64,000 bases of DNA from Beijerinckiaceae bacterium (GCA_027533425.1 JAPZUD010000008.1:62001-126000); one strand, 5' to 3'. Shown: positions 15,181 through 24,993, counted from the first letter of the stretch. Translations and numbers: made by a program. Notes: a model not told the origin generated them from the letters alone.

Positions 15181-16029
15181 TCAATAGGCCATGAGCAGCG
15201 GCACATGCGCGTTCTGCGTCAGCTCGACGGTCACGCCGCCGAACAGGAACTCCTTGATCCGGGAATGACCGAACCCACCCATGACGATAAGATCGGCGCC
15301 GGTTTCCACGGCATGCCGGTCCAGAACGGCGCCGACTGATTCGCCCACTACCGTCTTCTCGACCAGCTTCGTCTCGATCCCCTTGCGGGCGAGATGATGG
15401 GCGAGATCAGCACCGGGGAGCATCCGGTCCAGCGGCTTCTCGCCGGAAACGACCACGATATCCGCCTGCGTGATGCCGGGGAAAAGCTGCGCCATGTCGT
15501 TGACGGCACGGGCAGCATGGGGCGAGCCATCCCAGCCGATTACGGCACGCTGGAAGGCGCCCTTGGGTGTCGCCCGGGGCGAGGCGACGAGGATCGGCCG
15601 GCCGGACCGGAACAACGCCTCCTCGAGGATCAGCCCGGTGACATCGAGAACCGCCTTGGGCTGGTCGACGATGATCAGATCGGTCGCGCGGGCCTGCCGG
15701 ACAGCGCGGGCCGCCGCGTCCTCGAGCAGATCATGTGTCATCTCGACATGCGCCGAAAGACCCGCAGCGGCGATCTGCGCCTTGGCCTCGACGATCAGTT
15801 TCTCGCCCTCGGTCAGCGCGCGCTGGTTGAGGTCGGCCATCATCGGCGCCACATAGGACGATCCCAGCAGCGAGAACGGGACATGGGCCTTGGGCGTGAT
15901 GACCGTGACGCCGAGATAGGCTCCGGCGGCTTCCGCCAGTTTCGCGCTGGCCGGAAGGGCAGCGGACCGGGCCTCGTCGGCAACCCGGATGATGCAATGG
16001 ACCGATGTCAGTGATTTGGTGGTTGGCAT
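15181..16029 (-). CDS. Universal stress protein with two UspA-like domains
   Basis: 282 aa. The first half (about 8-145) is a divergent UspA fold. The second ends with the nucleotide-binding signature GGFGHSRIKEFLFGGVT (G-2x-G-9x-G-T), so ATP binding is likely only there. Start ATG at 16029 follows GGGAGG; the upstream open frame has no Usp character. Such tandem UspA proteins are cytoplasmic stress factors. It is convergent with dadA and read in the same direction as bS21 and the cold-shock gene. Confidence 0.85.
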   Translation of the reverse strand: MPTTKSLTSVHCIIRVADEARSAALPASAKLAEAAGAYLGVTVITPKAHVPFSLLGSSYVAPMMADLNQRALTEGEKLIVEAKAQIAAAGLSAHVEMTHDLLEDAAARAVRQARATDLIIVDQPKAVLDVTGLILEEALFRSGRPILVASPRATPKGAFQRAVIGWDGSPHAARAVNDMAQLFPGITQADIVVVSGEKPLDRMLPGADLAHHLARKGIETKLVEKTVVGESVGAVLDRHAVETGADLIVMGGFGHSRIKEFLFGGVTVELTQNAHVPLLMAY

Positions 16030-16189
16030 GGTGGACTTTCCTCCCTGGAACTGGAACTGGGAGGACCATGCCGGATCGGCGGAAAGTCCGCTCTGATCTG
16101 GCGCAAAGAGACCCGGCAATCGGTCGGGACGCACGAAAGCCGGCTGGCGCAGGACGCCGGCCGGCTTCACGGCAAATTCGGAGGGAAGG

Positions 16190-16456
16190 TCAGGCCGTGC
16201 GCGGCGCGCCGCGGCCCGGGCCGGCAACGCGCGGCTTGGCCTTCGGCATGGGCAACAGGCCTTCGCGCTGCATCTGCTTGCGCTGGGCCTTGCGGGCGCG
16301 ACGCACCGCTTCACCCTTTTCGCGCGTCTTGCGCTCGGACGGCTTCTCGTAGGCCTTGCGCTGCCGCATTTCGCGGAAGACGCCTTCGCGCTGCATCTTC
16401 TTCTTCAGGACGCGCAGCGCCTGCTCGATATTGTTGTCACGGACAAGAACTTGCAA
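16190..16456 (-). CDS. rpsU: 30S ribosomal protein bS21
   Basis: 88 aa. [20 protein letters not shown] then [20 protein letters not shown] is the canonical bS21 N-terminus; the C-terminal extension rich in Lys/Arg/Pro is longer than in E. coli (71 aa) and common in alphaproteobacteria. The start codon is TTG at 16456 with GGGAGA six bases upstream; an ATG four bases earlier is in another frame. It lies about 100 bases downstream of the cold-shock gene on the same strand. Confidence 0.92.
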   Translation of the reverse strand: MQVLVRDNNIEQALRVLKKKMQREGVFREMRQRKAYEKPSERKTREKGEAVRRARKAQRKQMQREGLLPMPKAKPRVAGPGRGAPRTA

Positions 16457-16557
16457 AAGCCATCTCCCGGCATCGGCCGATAGGGAAAGGCGCGCCAGCC
16501 CGGTTCAACGGGCGGCGCGCCGGGGTCACGGTGCCGGGTGGAAACCCGGCATCAGGT

Positions 16558-16770
16558 TCAGCCGATGATCTGGAGGCGATCGGCGGCGGACTTGCCGCTG
16601 CGGCGATCGGCAACGACCTCGAACGACACCTTCTGGCCTTCGTTCAGGCCGCTGAGGCCCGAGCGCTCGACAGCGCTGATATGGACGAAGACATCGGTGC
16701 CGCCGTTGCTCGGCTGGATGAAACCAAAGCCCTTTTGGGCGTTGAACCACTTCACGGTTCCGTTCTGCAT
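16558..16770 (-). CDS. Cold-shock domain protein
   Basis: 70 aa, a single cold-shock OB-fold. RNP1 is GFGFI within [10 protein letters not shown] and RNP2 is VFVHI within [12 protein letters not shown]. Length is that of CspA-type RNA chaperones. The ATG at 16770 begins the domain ([10 protein letters not shown]); AGGGAC lies upstream. The roughly 300 bases upstream are non-coding and could include a cold-responsive leader. Confidence 0.93.
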   Translation of the reverse strand: MQNGTVKWFNAQKGFGFIQPSNGGTDVFVHISAVERSGLSGLNEGQKVSFEVVADRRSGKSAADRLQIIG

Positions 16771-17075
16771 GGGAAGTCCCTTTGGATCAGTTTGAGTACG
16801 TAGTCTGGCTGACGGCGCAGGCACGCAAACCGGTCAGGCTGGCGGCACGCGCTGTTTACATCGATGTTCTAGGAGGAGGTCATCAGCCAAGGCGGATTCA
16901 GATCCGCAGTAGCAAAGTCGTTCGGCCGAAACTCGATACCACGTCCATAGCATCAACCGCCCGGCGCGGCAACACGTTCTTCCGGAACAGCCGATCTTCG
17001 CTGAAAACCGCGTGATCATCGCGACTTGCCGGCCTTCCGAACCTGTTTTACGCTCTCGGCTCCTGAGGGTGAAGC
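16771..17075. other. Divergent intergenic region between cold-shock gene and lipoprotein gene
   Basis: About 305 bases with no gene. It should hold the promoter and long 5' leader of the minus-strand cold-shock mRNA and the plus-strand promoter of the envelope operon. No defined RNA structure was recognised by eye. Confidence 0.4.
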
Positions 17076-17564
17076 ATGATGGTGTCCGCGTATCCTGCCT
17101 TGCCGATCCGCGCCGGAATTCCGGCGATCCTGGTCCTGCTGCTGGGCGGCTGCGGCACGACGATCGACGAAGGCGTTATCGCCCCCGGCGCATTGACGGA
17201 ACGCCCGTCCACGATCCGGAACGAGCAGCTCATCGGGAAGTGGGGCGTTGCCTCCTATCGCGAGGAAAAGGACCGCAAGCGCGTGGAAGCCCAGGCCCGC
17301 GCGCAATGCCGCCTGCCCTATATCATTGCGAAGGGCCCGTCCGATGGCGTGATGATGCATCTCGCCGATGACGCCAAGCTCTATGAATTGCGGATCAAGG
17401 GCGGCTCGGACGGCAAGACCTATCTCGGGCCCGAGGCGCCGCCCGGCGAATGGCAGGATCGCGAGATCATTTCCATCACGGAGAAGGAAATGATCATGCG
17501 CTTCGTCGATCCCGAAGTGCATGGCCGCTACGGCACCTTCATCTATGTCCGCTGCCCCGGCTGA
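17076..17564 (+). CDS. Putative lipoprotein
   Basis: 162 aa. The hydrophobic leader ends in LLLGGC (lipobox, Cys26). The mature part contains IGKWGVASYREEKDRKR, a conserved pair of Cys (Cys78 region QCRLPY and the C-terminal YVRCPG) and an acidic beta-rich centre. No named domain. It is the first gene of a three-gene run, 15 bases before an L,D-transpeptidase, which suggests a role in the periplasm. Confidence 0.65.
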   Translation: MMVSAYPALPIRAGIPAILVLLLGGCGTTIDEGVIAPGALTERPSTIRNEQLIGKWGVASYREEKDRKRVEAQARAQCRLPYIIAKGPSDGVMMHLADDAKLYELRIKGGSDGKTYLGPEAPPGEWQDREIISITEKEMIMRFVDPEVHGRYGTFIYVRCPG

Positions 17565-17579
17565 TCGACAGGGAGATCC

Positions 17580-18242
17580 ATGACACCACGCCGCTTCCTT
17601 CCCTGCCGCTCCAGCTGTTCCGGCCTGCCCGTGACGCCCCGCCGCGGAACGGGGTTCTTCCTCGCCGGCCTCGCTGTCCTGGCGCTTTCGGGGGCGGCGC
17701 AGGGTCGCCAGCAGGCCGCCCCGATCTCGATGGATATCGGCGATGAACCCGGCCGCGTGGCCACGGCAGAGCAGATCGTGGAGGAAGGCCCCTTCGCGCG
17801 CCAGCTCGTGTTCTTCCGGAGCAGCGAGCCGGCGGGCACCATCGTCATCCATACCAGCGAGCGTTTCCTCTATGTGGTGCAGGGCAACAACCGCGCCCTG
17901 CGCTACGGGATCGGCGTCGGGCGCGAGGGGTTCCAGTGGTCGGGGCTCGTCCGGGTCTCGCGCAAGGCCGAGTGGCCGGACTGGACCCCGCCACCGGAAA
18001 TGATTGCGCGCCAGCCTTACCTGCCCCGCTTCATGGCGGGCGGTCCCGGCAATCCGATGGGCGCGCGGGCCCTCTATCTCGGTTCGACAGTCTACCGCAT
18101 CCACGGCACCAATCAGCCCGAGACAATCGGCCACGCCGTGTCTTCCGGCTGTTTCCGGCTGGCCAACGGCGACGTGATCGACCTGTTCGAGCGCATTGCC
18201 GTGGGTGCGAAGGTCATCATCCGCCACGGCGCGAGCATCTGA
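17580..18242 (+). CDS. L,D-transpeptidase (YkuD/ErfK family), periplasmic
   Basis: 220 aa. A basic then hydrophobic N-terminus (about 20-42) is a signal sequence or anchor. The YkuD catalytic signature spans YRIHGTNQPETIG (His) to AVSSGCFRLANGDVIDLF (Ser-x-Gly-Cys-Phe-Arg, nucleophile Cys). Such enzymes make 3-3 cross-links or attach proteins to peptidoglycan. GGGAGA lies just before the ATG. It is followed after 12 bases by a solute-binding protein gene, and the set looks like one operon. Confidence 0.9.
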   Translation: MTPRRFLPCRSSCSGLPVTPRRGTGFFLAGLAVLALSGAAQGRQQAAPISMDIGDEPGRVATAEQIVEEGPFARQLVFFRSSEPAGTIVIHTSERFLYVVQGNNRALRYGIGVGREGFQWSGLVRVSRKAEWPDWTPPPEMIARQPYLPRFMAGGPGNPMGARALYLGSTVYRIHGTNQPETIGHAVSSGCFRLANGDVIDLFERIAVGAKVIIRHGASI

Positions 18243-18254
18243 AGGAGGTCGGCC

Positions 18255-19274
18255 ATGCCCATCGGTTTCCGTGCCTTCGCCCTTGCAGGCACCCTTTTCG
18301 CGGCAACGCTGCCGGCCTTCTCCGGCACGCTGGACGACGTTCGAAAGCGCGGCAACCTCGTCTGCGGCGTCAGCATGGGGCTGCTGGGTTTTTCCGAGCA
18401 GAAGCCGGATGGCAGCTGGACCGGCTTCGATGTCGATTTCTGCCGCGCCCTCGCCGCTGTGATCTTCGATGATCCGAAGAAGGTGACGTTCCAGCCCCTT
18501 TCGGCCTTGGATCGCTTTGACGCCCTGAAAGCCGGGAAAATCGACATCCTGTCGCGCAACTCCACCTGGACCCTCGATCGGGAGGCCGGGCTCGGCCTGC
18601 TCTTCGCCGGCGTCAATTTCTACGACGGCCAGGGCTTCATGATCCGGCGCGACAACAGGGCCGTCAGCGCGCTCGAACTGAACAGGACGCGGGTCTGCGT
18701 CCAGGCCGGGACGACAAACGCGCAGGGAGCGAGCGAATTCTTCTCGACCAATTCGATCACCGCCGAGCTGAAAACCTTCCCGGATGGTCCTTCCACCCTG
18801 CGCGGTTTCGAGACCGGCGAGTGCGATGTCATGACCGCCGACAATTCGGGCCTGTTCGCCGAGCGCCTCCGGCTGGCACGCTCGAGCGAGGCCGTCATCC
18901 TGCCGGACATCGTCAGCAAGGAACCGCTCGGCCCCGTTGTCCGGAATGACGATGTCCGCTGGTACACCTTGGTCCGCTGGGTCAATTTCGCGCTGATCAA
19001 TGCCGAGGAACTGGGCGTGACCAGCGCCAATGTCAACGAGGCGAAACGATCCGCCAAGCCGGATGTGCGCCGCTTTGTCGGGATGGACGGCACCGATCTC
19101 GGACCCAAGCTCGGCGTCACCGCCGACTGGGCGGCCCGGGCGGTCGCGGCTGTCGGGAATTACGGCGAGATCTACGAGCGCAATGTCGGCAGCAAGTCAC
19201 GCCTCGGCATTCCGCGCGGGCTGAACCAGCTCTGGACCGAGGGCGGCATCCTCTACGCACCGCCCATCCGGTAG
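18255..19274 (+). CDS. Amino-acid ABC transporter substrate-binding protein, AapJ/BztA-like
   Basis: 339 aa periplasmic binding protein, family 3. The signal peptide ends at PAFSG, after which GTLDDVRKRGNLVCGVSMGL, NSTWTLDREAGLGLLF and VNFYDGQGFMIRR match the AapJ/BztA pattern of general L-amino-acid transporters. No AapQMP-type permease or ATPase lies nearby, so it either serves a transporter encoded elsewhere or has another sensing role. It is the last gene of the operon with the L,D-transpeptidase; a terminator hairpin follows at 19312. Confidence 0.85.
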   Translation: MPIGFRAFALAGTLFAATLPAFSGTLDDVRKRGNLVCGVSMGLLGFSEQKPDGSWTGFDVDFCRALAAVIFDDPKKVTFQPLSALDRFDALKAGKIDILSRNSTWTLDREAGLGLLFAGVNFYDGQGFMIRRDNRAVSALELNRTRVCVQAGTTNAQGASEFFSTNSITAELKTFPDGPSTLRGFETGECDVMTADNSGLFAERLRLARSSEAVILPDIVSKEPLGPVVRNDDVRWYTLVRWVNFALINAEELGVTSANVNEAKRSAKPDVRRFVGMDGTDLGPKLGVTADWAARAVAAVGNYGEIYERNVGSKSRLGIPRGLNQLWTEGGILYAPPIR

Positions 19275-19311
19275 GAGGGGGCTGCGCATCGGAACAGCCG
19301 CCGCATGGGAA

Positions 19312-19338
19312 AAGGCCGCCGGGTTCGCCGGCGGCCTT
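19312..19338. terminator. Bidirectional terminator hairpin
   Basis: AAGGCCGCCGG (19312-19322), loop GTTCG, then CCGGCGGCCTT (19328-19338): an 11-bp perfect stem flanked by A and T residues, between the convergent substrate-binding protein and chemoreceptor genes. Confidence 0.75.
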
Positions 19339-19380
19339 CTGATTTCGGGTCCTCGCAATGCCTGTGGCCCACCGCCAGTA

Positions 19381-21378
19381 TCAGGCAGCGCGCACTTCCT
19401 CGAGGAAGGTCGAGACCACGCCTTCGAGCGATACCGCCTCGCTGGCGACGGTCTGGGCGGCCTGCGCCACTTCCGTCGAGGTCGAACGGCTGGATGAGGC
19501 CCGGCTTTCGGCATCGCGGATCGCCGAGGCGCCTTCCGCGGAGCTGCGCGCCGCTTCGTTGACATTGTCCGAGATCGTCGCGATCGCGCTGGATTGCTCC
19601 TCGACCGCCGAGGCGACGCTGGTGGCGATCGCGCTCATCTCGGAAAGGATGCCGCCGATCTGACCGATGGCCTGGCTGACATCGCCCGAGGCGCTCTGGA
19701 TCGAGGTGATCCGCGAGACGATATCCTCGGTCGCCTGCGCCGTCTGGTTGGCGAGCGCCTTCACTTCGCTGGCCACGACCGCGAAGCCCTTGCCGGCCTC
19801 GCCGGCGCGGGCCGCCTCGATCGTCGCGTTCAGCGCGAGCAGGTTGGTCTGGCCGGCAATCGACCGGATCAGCTCCACCACGCCGCCGATCTTGTCGGCT
19901 TCCGCAGCGAGCTCCGACATCATCGAGGTCGCGCGGTGCGATTGCTGGACAGCGCGGTCGGCGACTTCGGTCGAGCGGACAGCCTGGCGGGAAACCTCAT
20001 CCACCGACTTGGAAAGCTGCTCGGCCGCAACCGCCACCGAGGAGACTTCCCGCGAGGCGATGGCCGTCGCGTTGCCCGCCACTTCGGCCTGGGCCGTGAG
20101 GGCGCGCGAATCGTTGTCGAGCGTTTCCGAGGCCTGGCGCATCTTGTCGGCCGAGGATTGCAGATGCTGCAGGGCCGATTCGATGGACGAGGCGAAACCG
20201 CTGATCGCCGCCTCGACCCGGCGGGCCCGCGAGAGACGGGCAGCACCCTCCTCCTCGGAACGCCGCGTCAGTTCGGCACGCTCGGAAATCGACATCTGGA
20301 AGACGCCGAGGGCCTGAGCCATGTCGCCGATCTCGTCCTTGCGGGTGGTGTAGGGGATCTCGACATCGGCCTCGCCATCGGCGACGCGGCGCATCGCCAG
20401 GGCCAGGCGGGAGAGGGCCTTGCCGATCCCACGGCCGATCACGAAAATGATCGCCACCGAGATCAGCGCAGCAAGGGCCGCCGTGATCAGCGACCAGCGG
20501 GCAGCCTGCTCGTTGGCCGCCGCATTCTGGCGACGGGCTTCGGCCTGGCGGGCATCGGCCCGGTCACGGATGGCCGCAGTGGCAGCCAGAGCGCGCTTCG
20601 CATGACCGACAGTATCATCGCGCGCCTCGCGTTCCGCCGCCACACCCTGGCGCCAGGAATCATAGGTGGCCTTCTGCTTGCGCACCGATTCGAGCAGCAT
20701 ATCCGCCTGCTGGCGGTCGAAATCGGCCCGGGTCAGGCGCTCGATCAGGCCGGACCGCATGAATTCGATGCGGTTTTCAAGCTTGTCGTCGCGCTTCCAG
20801 CGATAGCGCAGCTCGACGCCGCGCAATTCGCCATAGGCACCCGCCAGCGGGCGAAATCCTTCATGGGTCGAGGTCGCGCCATCGAACAGGGCCGAAAGCA
20901 CCTCGGTCATCTTGTCGAGATCGTCGGTCAGGCCGTCATTGCTGGTCCGGCCAACCGCCTCGACCTTTTCCTTCAGCGTGCCGAAGGAATCCTTCGCGCG
21001 CTTGAGACGCAGCTCGGCATTCTCGACGCTGTCGCGCATCTGCTGGTCATTCGAGGCTTTCAGCTTGTCGAGAGCCTTCTGGGCATCCGCGATGCCGACA
21101 GTGATCTCGCGTTCGACAAGGTCAGTCCGGCTTTCGAGATACGAGGAAACCTGTGACGTGATCAGCGAAAGGTTCGAGGAGAGGATGTCGACCTGCGCCA
21201 GCTCCTCGACGGAGACCTGATACGATTGGTCGGCTTCGGCGCGAATTTGTTCGGCATGCTGGTTCAGGGCGAGGGTGAGTCCCAGCCCGATCGCCGGTCC
21301 CAGGGCAATCAATGCGATTTTCCAGGTCACCGACCGTCCAAATCGCCCCAGAACGCTGGCTTTTCTGGCCTCACTCAT
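19381..21378 (-). CDS. Methyl-accepting chemotaxis protein
   Basis: 665 aa. Transmembrane segments near 17-37 and 303-325 enclose a periplasmic helical sensor of about 260 residues (MCP/HBM-like helical bundle). A HAMP domain follows, then the signalling domain with the hairpin tip [34 protein letters not shown] and QTAQATEDI. The C-terminus lacks a CheR pentapeptide. The ATG at 21378 is chosen because the upstream frame has no protein character. The ligand is unknown. No other chemotaxis genes are adjacent. Confidence 0.92.
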   Translation of the reverse strand: MSEARKASVLGRFGRSVTWKIALIALGPAIGLGLTLALNQHAEQIRAEADQSYQVSVEELAQVDILSSNLSLITSQVSSYLESRTDLVEREITVGIADAQKALDKLKASNDQQMRDSVENAELRLKRAKDSFGTLKEKVEAVGRTSNDGLTDDLDKMTEVLSALFDGATSTHEGFRPLAGAYGELRGVELRYRWKRDDKLENRIEFMRSGLIERLTRADFDRQQADMLLESVRKQKATYDSWRQGVAAEREARDDTVGHAKRALAATAAIRDRADARQAEARRQNAAANEQAARWSLITAALAALISVAIIFVIGRGIGKALSRLALAMRRVADGEADVEIPYTTRKDEIGDMAQALGVFQMSISERAELTRRSEEEGAARLSRARRVEAAISGFASSIESALQHLQSSADKMRQASETLDNDSRALTAQAEVAGNATAIASREVSSVAVAAEQLSKSVDEVSRQAVRSTEVADRAVQQSHRATSMMSELAAEADKIGGVVELIRSIAGQTNLLALNATIEAARAGEAGKGFAVVASEVKALANQTAQATEDIVSRITSIQSASGDVSQAIGQIGGILSEMSAIATSVASAVEEQSSAIATISDNVNEAARSSAEGASAIRDAESRASSSRSTSTEVAQAAQTVASEAVSLEGVVSTFLEEVRAA

Positions 21379-21700
21379 TCCATCCCCCTCGAGCGCAACC
21401 GCGCCATCGACGTCACTGACGGCGCAACTATGCCGGCCATTGTTGAAGAAGTGGTGAACTGTTGCTTGGCCGAATCTGCCGGAATCCGAGGCAATCCGCC
21501 GCAAATCCGGGCAGATTCCGGCCTTCTGGCCCATAAAATCCGGATGTGGTGACCGGATTCCTTTTTGCTTTTGCGCAAGAAATATTTGCGTCTATGAATG
21601 TCGCTTATCCACGCCGCTGCCCGATCTATGGGGCACTGTTGTTCAGACGTTGAAGCCGGTGCGGACAGATGATCCAGACCGGCAAATGGAGGAGGCCGAC
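21379..21700. other. Divergent promoter region of chemoreceptor and MBL hydrolase genes
   Basis: About 320 bases without a gene, including an AT-richer part (21550-21610, TTTTTGCTTTTGCGCAAGAAATATTT) likely to hold promoter elements. The ribosome binding site GGAGGAGG of the plus-strand gene is at 21688-21695. No repeat or RNA was recognised. Confidence 0.4.
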
Positions 21701-22681
21701 ATGATTTCCCGCCGTTCCGTTCTCACCACCACCACGCTCGCCGGCACGGCGCTGATTGCCGCCCCGGCCATCCTGCGCGGGGTCAGCAGCCCTGCCATGG
21801 CCAAGGCGCCCATCGTCGGCACCCAGGGCCCGTCCTTTTATCGCTACAAGCTCGGCGAGTTCGAGATCATTGCCCTCCACGAGGGCGAATTCACCCGGCC
21901 GCTCGATGCGTCCTTCGTCCGCAATGCGCCGCTGGAAGCTGTCCAGAAGACGCTGGCCGACGCGTTCCTTCCGACGGACAAGCTGACGATCAGCTTCACC
22001 GCCGTTCTCGTCAATACCGGCTCGAAGCTGGTGCTGATCGATACCGGCTTCAACGACAATGGCGGCCCGACCAATGGCCGTACCGTTGCCGCCATGAAGG
22101 CAGCCGGCATCGAGCCTTCGATGGTCGATACCGTCATCCTCAGCCATTTCCACGGCGACCACCTCCAGGGCCTGCGGAACAAGGCCGGCGAGATCGTCTA
22201 TCCGAATGCCGAGATCATGGTGCCGGAAGCCGAATGGGCCTTCTGGATGGACGATGCCCGCATGGCCGCCGCGCCGGATGCCATGAAGGGGGCCTTCCAG
22301 GGTGTCCGTCGCGTGCTCGCACCGAGCGCCAAGGATGTGAAGCAGTTCAAGTGGGGCCAGGAAATCGTCACCGGCATCACCACGGTCGATGCCTCGGGCC
22401 ATACGCCGGGCCATACTGCCTTCGTCATCGCCTCGGGCAATGCGAAGATGATGTATGTCGCCGATACGACCAACACGCCGGTTCTCTTCGCCACGAACCC
22501 GGAATGGAAGGTCATGTTCGACATGGACGCCGACAAGGCGGTGGCGACGCGCAAGCGCATTCTCGACATGGCCGCCGCCGACAAGATCCGCCTCGCCTTC
22601 TATCATGCCTCGTTCCCGGCCACCGGGTTCATCGCCAAGGAAGGCGCCGGCTATCGCTTCGTTCCGGCCCAGTGGTCGTGA
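21701..22681 (+). CDS. Exported MBL-fold metallo-hydrolase (Tat signal)
   Basis: 326 aa. The N-terminus SRRSVLTTTTLAG with its twin arginines is a Tat signal ending near SSPAMA, so export in folded form is likely. The metal site is HFHGDH (HxHxDH), with later ligands in SGHTPGHTAF and VADTTN. The family includes AHL lactonase-like and quorum-quenching hydrolases, but substrate cannot be told. ATG 21701 with GGAGGAGG upstream. A strong terminator follows at 22711. Confidence 0.88.
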   Translation: MISRRSVLTTTTLAGTALIAAPAILRGVSSPAMAKAPIVGTQGPSFYRYKLGEFEIIALHEGEFTRPLDASFVRNAPLEAVQKTLADAFLPTDKLTISFTAVLVNTGSKLVLIDTGFNDNGGPTNGRTVAAMKAAGIEPSMVDTVILSHFHGDHLQGLRNKAGEIVYPNAEIMVPEAEWAFWMDDARMAAAPDAMKGAFQGVRRVLAPSAKDVKQFKWGQEIVTGITTVDASGHTPGHTAFVIASGNAKMMYVADTTNTPVLFATNPEWKVMFDMDADKAVATRKRILDMAAADKIRLAFYHASFPATGFIAKEGAGYRFVPAQWS

Positions 22682-22710
22682 CATCCGGCCATCCGGGCTG
22701 ACCGTCAGGA

Positions 22711-22741
22711 AAGGCAGGGCGCAGACCGCCCTGCCTTTTTT
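22711..22741 (+). terminator. Rho-independent terminator
   Basis: AAGGCAGGGC (22711-22720) pairs with GCCCTGCCTT (22728-22737), followed by a T-run to 22741. It ends the MBL hydrolase transcript. Confidence 0.85.
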
Positions 22742-22878
22742 GCTGGCCGCCTTCTGTCCAGCCCCTCGCGCGCCGCAGGTTTCCCCGTCCCGCGGCAGGG
22801 GCACCTTGCCTTTGTTCCCGACATGGCTACCGTCCCAGCAGAAGGTGCCCCGGGCGCCGCAGATCGCCGGGAGGGCGG

Positions 22879-23703
22879 ATGAGCATCGAGGGCGAGAATT
22901 CCGCCGCCGGCCCTGCCGGCATGCCGGCCAGCCGGTCCTCCGGCCCCGTGCTCGCCTTTGTCGCGTCGACAACGCCCGAGGCCCAGCTGGCGGCCCGGCG
23001 CCTTGCACGCTTCTACGGCGAGAACGATCCGGACAAGGCCGATATCGTCGTGGCTTTGGGCGGCGATGGCTTCATGCTGCAGACGCTGCATCGCTTCCTG
23101 GGCACGGAGAAGCCGATCTACGGGATGAATCGCGGCTCGGTCGGCTTCCTCATGAACGAGTTCCGCGAGGATGGCCTTGTCGAGCGGATTGCGCAGGCGG
23201 AGCGCAGCGTCGTGCATCCTCTCAACATGCGCTGCCGCGATTCGGCCGGCCGCGTGACCGAGGCCCGCGCCCTCAACGAGGTTTCACTGCTCCGCCAGTC
23301 CTTCCAGGCCGCGAAGCTGGAAATCGCCATCGATGGCCAGGTGCGGCTGCCCGAACTGGTGGCGGATGGCGTGCTTGTTGCCACGCCGACAGGCTCGACC
23401 GCCTATAACTTCTCGGCCAATGGCCCGATCCTGCCGCTCAACGCGCCGCTGATCGCGCTCACGCCGATCTCCGCCTTCCGGCCGCGGCACTGGCGCGGCG
23501 CCTTGCTGCCCGACAGCACCGCCATCACGATCACCGTGCTGGAGCCGGAGAAGCGCCCTGTCGCGGCCGTGGCCGACCATTTCGAGACGCGGGATGCGCG
23601 GGAAGTCTCGGTGGCGATGGATCGCTCGGTCAACCTCGTGATGCTGCATGATCCCGGGCATTCGCTCGACGAGCGGATCCTGCGCGAACAATTCGGCCAT
23701 TGA
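22879..23703 (+). CDS. nadK: NAD kinase
   Basis: 274 aa, ATP-dependent phosphorylation of NAD to NADP. Seen: GGDG at 61-64 (VVALGGDGFML), NRGSVGFLMNEF, ALNEVSLLR and the TPTGSTAYNFSANGPI block, all diagnostic of NAD kinases. The N-terminus is shorter than in E. coli, lacking part of the first subdomain, which is usual in alphaproteobacteria. The ATG at 22879 is preceded by GGGAGGG. Confidence 0.93.
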   Translation: MSIEGENSAAGPAGMPASRSSGPVLAFVASTTPEAQLAARRLARFYGENDPDKADIVVALGGDGFMLQTLHRFLGTEKPIYGMNRGSVGFLMNEFREDGLVERIAQAERSVVHPLNMRCRDSAGRVTEARALNEVSLLRQSFQAAKLEIAIDGQVRLPELVADGVLVATPTGSTAYNFSANGPILPLNAPLIALTPISAFRPRHWRGALLPDSTAITITVLEPEKRPVAAVADHFETRDAREVSVAMDRSVNLVMLHDPGHSLDERILREQFGH

Positions 23704-23855
23704 AGCCCTGATTTGGCGCGACGGGTCCGGCATTTCACGGCGCGTTAACGGTCTTTGGTTAGCTTCGCCTGCGTTGAGAGAATTCTTCGACCCGGGTGCA
23801 GTATCGCGTCACACGCCAGGGTCGGCGGCAGGATCCGTGACGCGCTGGGCTATGC

Positions 23856-24374
23856 ATGTTTCGCGTCGATTGTAGCCGCCTGCGCTTTCTCGTGATCGAT
23901 GACAACGGCTATATGCGCCGGATCATCCGCACGCTTCTCCATGGGTTCGGCACGCGCGAGGTCTTCGAGGCCGAGGATGGTGCCGCCGGGCTCGAATCGT
24001 TCGCCACGCACCTGCCCGATGTCGTGATCACAGACTGGTCGATGCCGGTCTTTGACGGGATCGAGCTGACCAAGATGATCCGCCAGCCGGATACCAGCCC
24101 CAACCCGTTCGTGCCGATCATCATGGTCACCGGTTATGCCGAGCGGAATCGCGTTTTCGAGGCCCGGGATGCCGGCGTCTCGGAAATGCTGGTCAAGCCG
24201 ATCTCGGCCAAGGGCCTTTATGCCCGGATCGCAAAGGTCGTGCTGAATCCGCGCCCGTTCATCCGTACGGAAAACTATTTCGGTCCCGACCGTCGCCATC
24301 TCGTGAAGGCGGACCAGTACAAGAACCGCGGTGCCGTTGCGGCATTCGCAGGAACGGGGATAGGCAATGCGTAA
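23856..24374 (+). CDS. Single-domain response regulator
   Basis: 172 aa receiver. Acidic pocket LVIDDNGYMRR, acceptor Asp60 in VVITDWSMPVFDG, Thr in IIMVTGY and Lys in EMLVKPIS. The roughly 45-residue tail (NPRPFIRTENYFGPDRRH) has no output domain but carries the FxGPDRR block common in alphaproteobacterial CheY-like proteins. The stop overlaps the start of the next gene, an Hpt-like protein, by 8 bases, implying coupled translation and a phosphorelay partnership. Confidence 0.88.
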   Translation: MFRVDCSRLRFLVIDDNGYMRRIIRTLLHGFGTREVFEAEDGAAGLESFATHLPDVVITDWSMPVFDGIELTKMIRQPDTSPNPFVPIIMVTGYAERNRVFEARDAGVSEMLVKPISAKGLYARIAKVVLNPRPFIRTENYFGPDRRHLVKADQYKNRGAVAAFAGTGIGNA

Positions 24375-24960
24375 CAACAACACCCTTGCGCAGAACGAAG
24401 CGCCGGAATCGGACGGCACGGTCGCCCAGGATTTCGGCGATACGCGCGTGATCCATCTCGGTGGCACGCTCCGCGCCAAGGCGGCGGTGCGTTCCTCCGA
24501 TGCGGGCGGTGTGGACGAGATGTCCGTTGCGGCAGCCGATGCCGCAATGAAGGACCTGTCGGGCGACTTCCAGAACTGGATGGGCGACGAGGTGAACCGC
24601 CTGATCGCGGCCTATGAGGTTTTCCGCGATTCTCCGCCCGACCAGCGCGATGTCGGCCCGCTTTTCCGCGCCTCGCATGATATCCGCGGTCAGGCGGCGG
24701 TGTTCGGCTTCCCGATCGCGGCGGAAATTGCCGGTTCGCTGTCGAAGCTGCTGGACAAGATCGAGCCGGATTACCTGCCGATCCAGCTCGTTGCGCATCA
24801 TGTCGATTCCGTGAAGGCCATCTACCGGAACAACATCCGCGACTATGCCAATCCGGTCGCCACGCAGATCATCCACAACCTGCGCCGTGCGATTGACCGC
24901 GTGGTCGAGGCCCGCCAGAAGGCGATGCAGGAGGAGATGCGGTTCCGCCGCGCGACCTGA
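24367..24960 (+). CDS. Hpt-domain phosphotransfer protein
   Basis: 197 aa. The C-terminal half is an Hpt four-helix bundle with the phosphorylatable His104 in FRASHDIRGQAAVFGF (HxxRG, where the family has HxxKG). The N-terminal about 50 residues look disordered. Overlapping the receiver gene, it would relay phosphate to or from that receiver. A terminator lies just after, inside the convergent DUF2336 gene. Confidence 0.82.
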   Translation: MRNNNTLAQNEAPESDGTVAQDFGDTRVIHLGGTLRAKAAVRSSDAGGVDEMSVAAADAAMKDLSGDFQNWMGDEVNRLIAAYEVFRDSPPDQRDVGPLFRASHDIRGQAAVFGFPIAAEIAGSLSKLLDKIEPDYLPIQLVAHHVDSVKAIYRNNIRDYANPVATQIIHNLRRAIDRVVEARQKAMQEEMRFRRAT

Positions 24961-24993
24961 GGCCCTCGCCCGGCGCGGGGCCCGCTCGAACGA

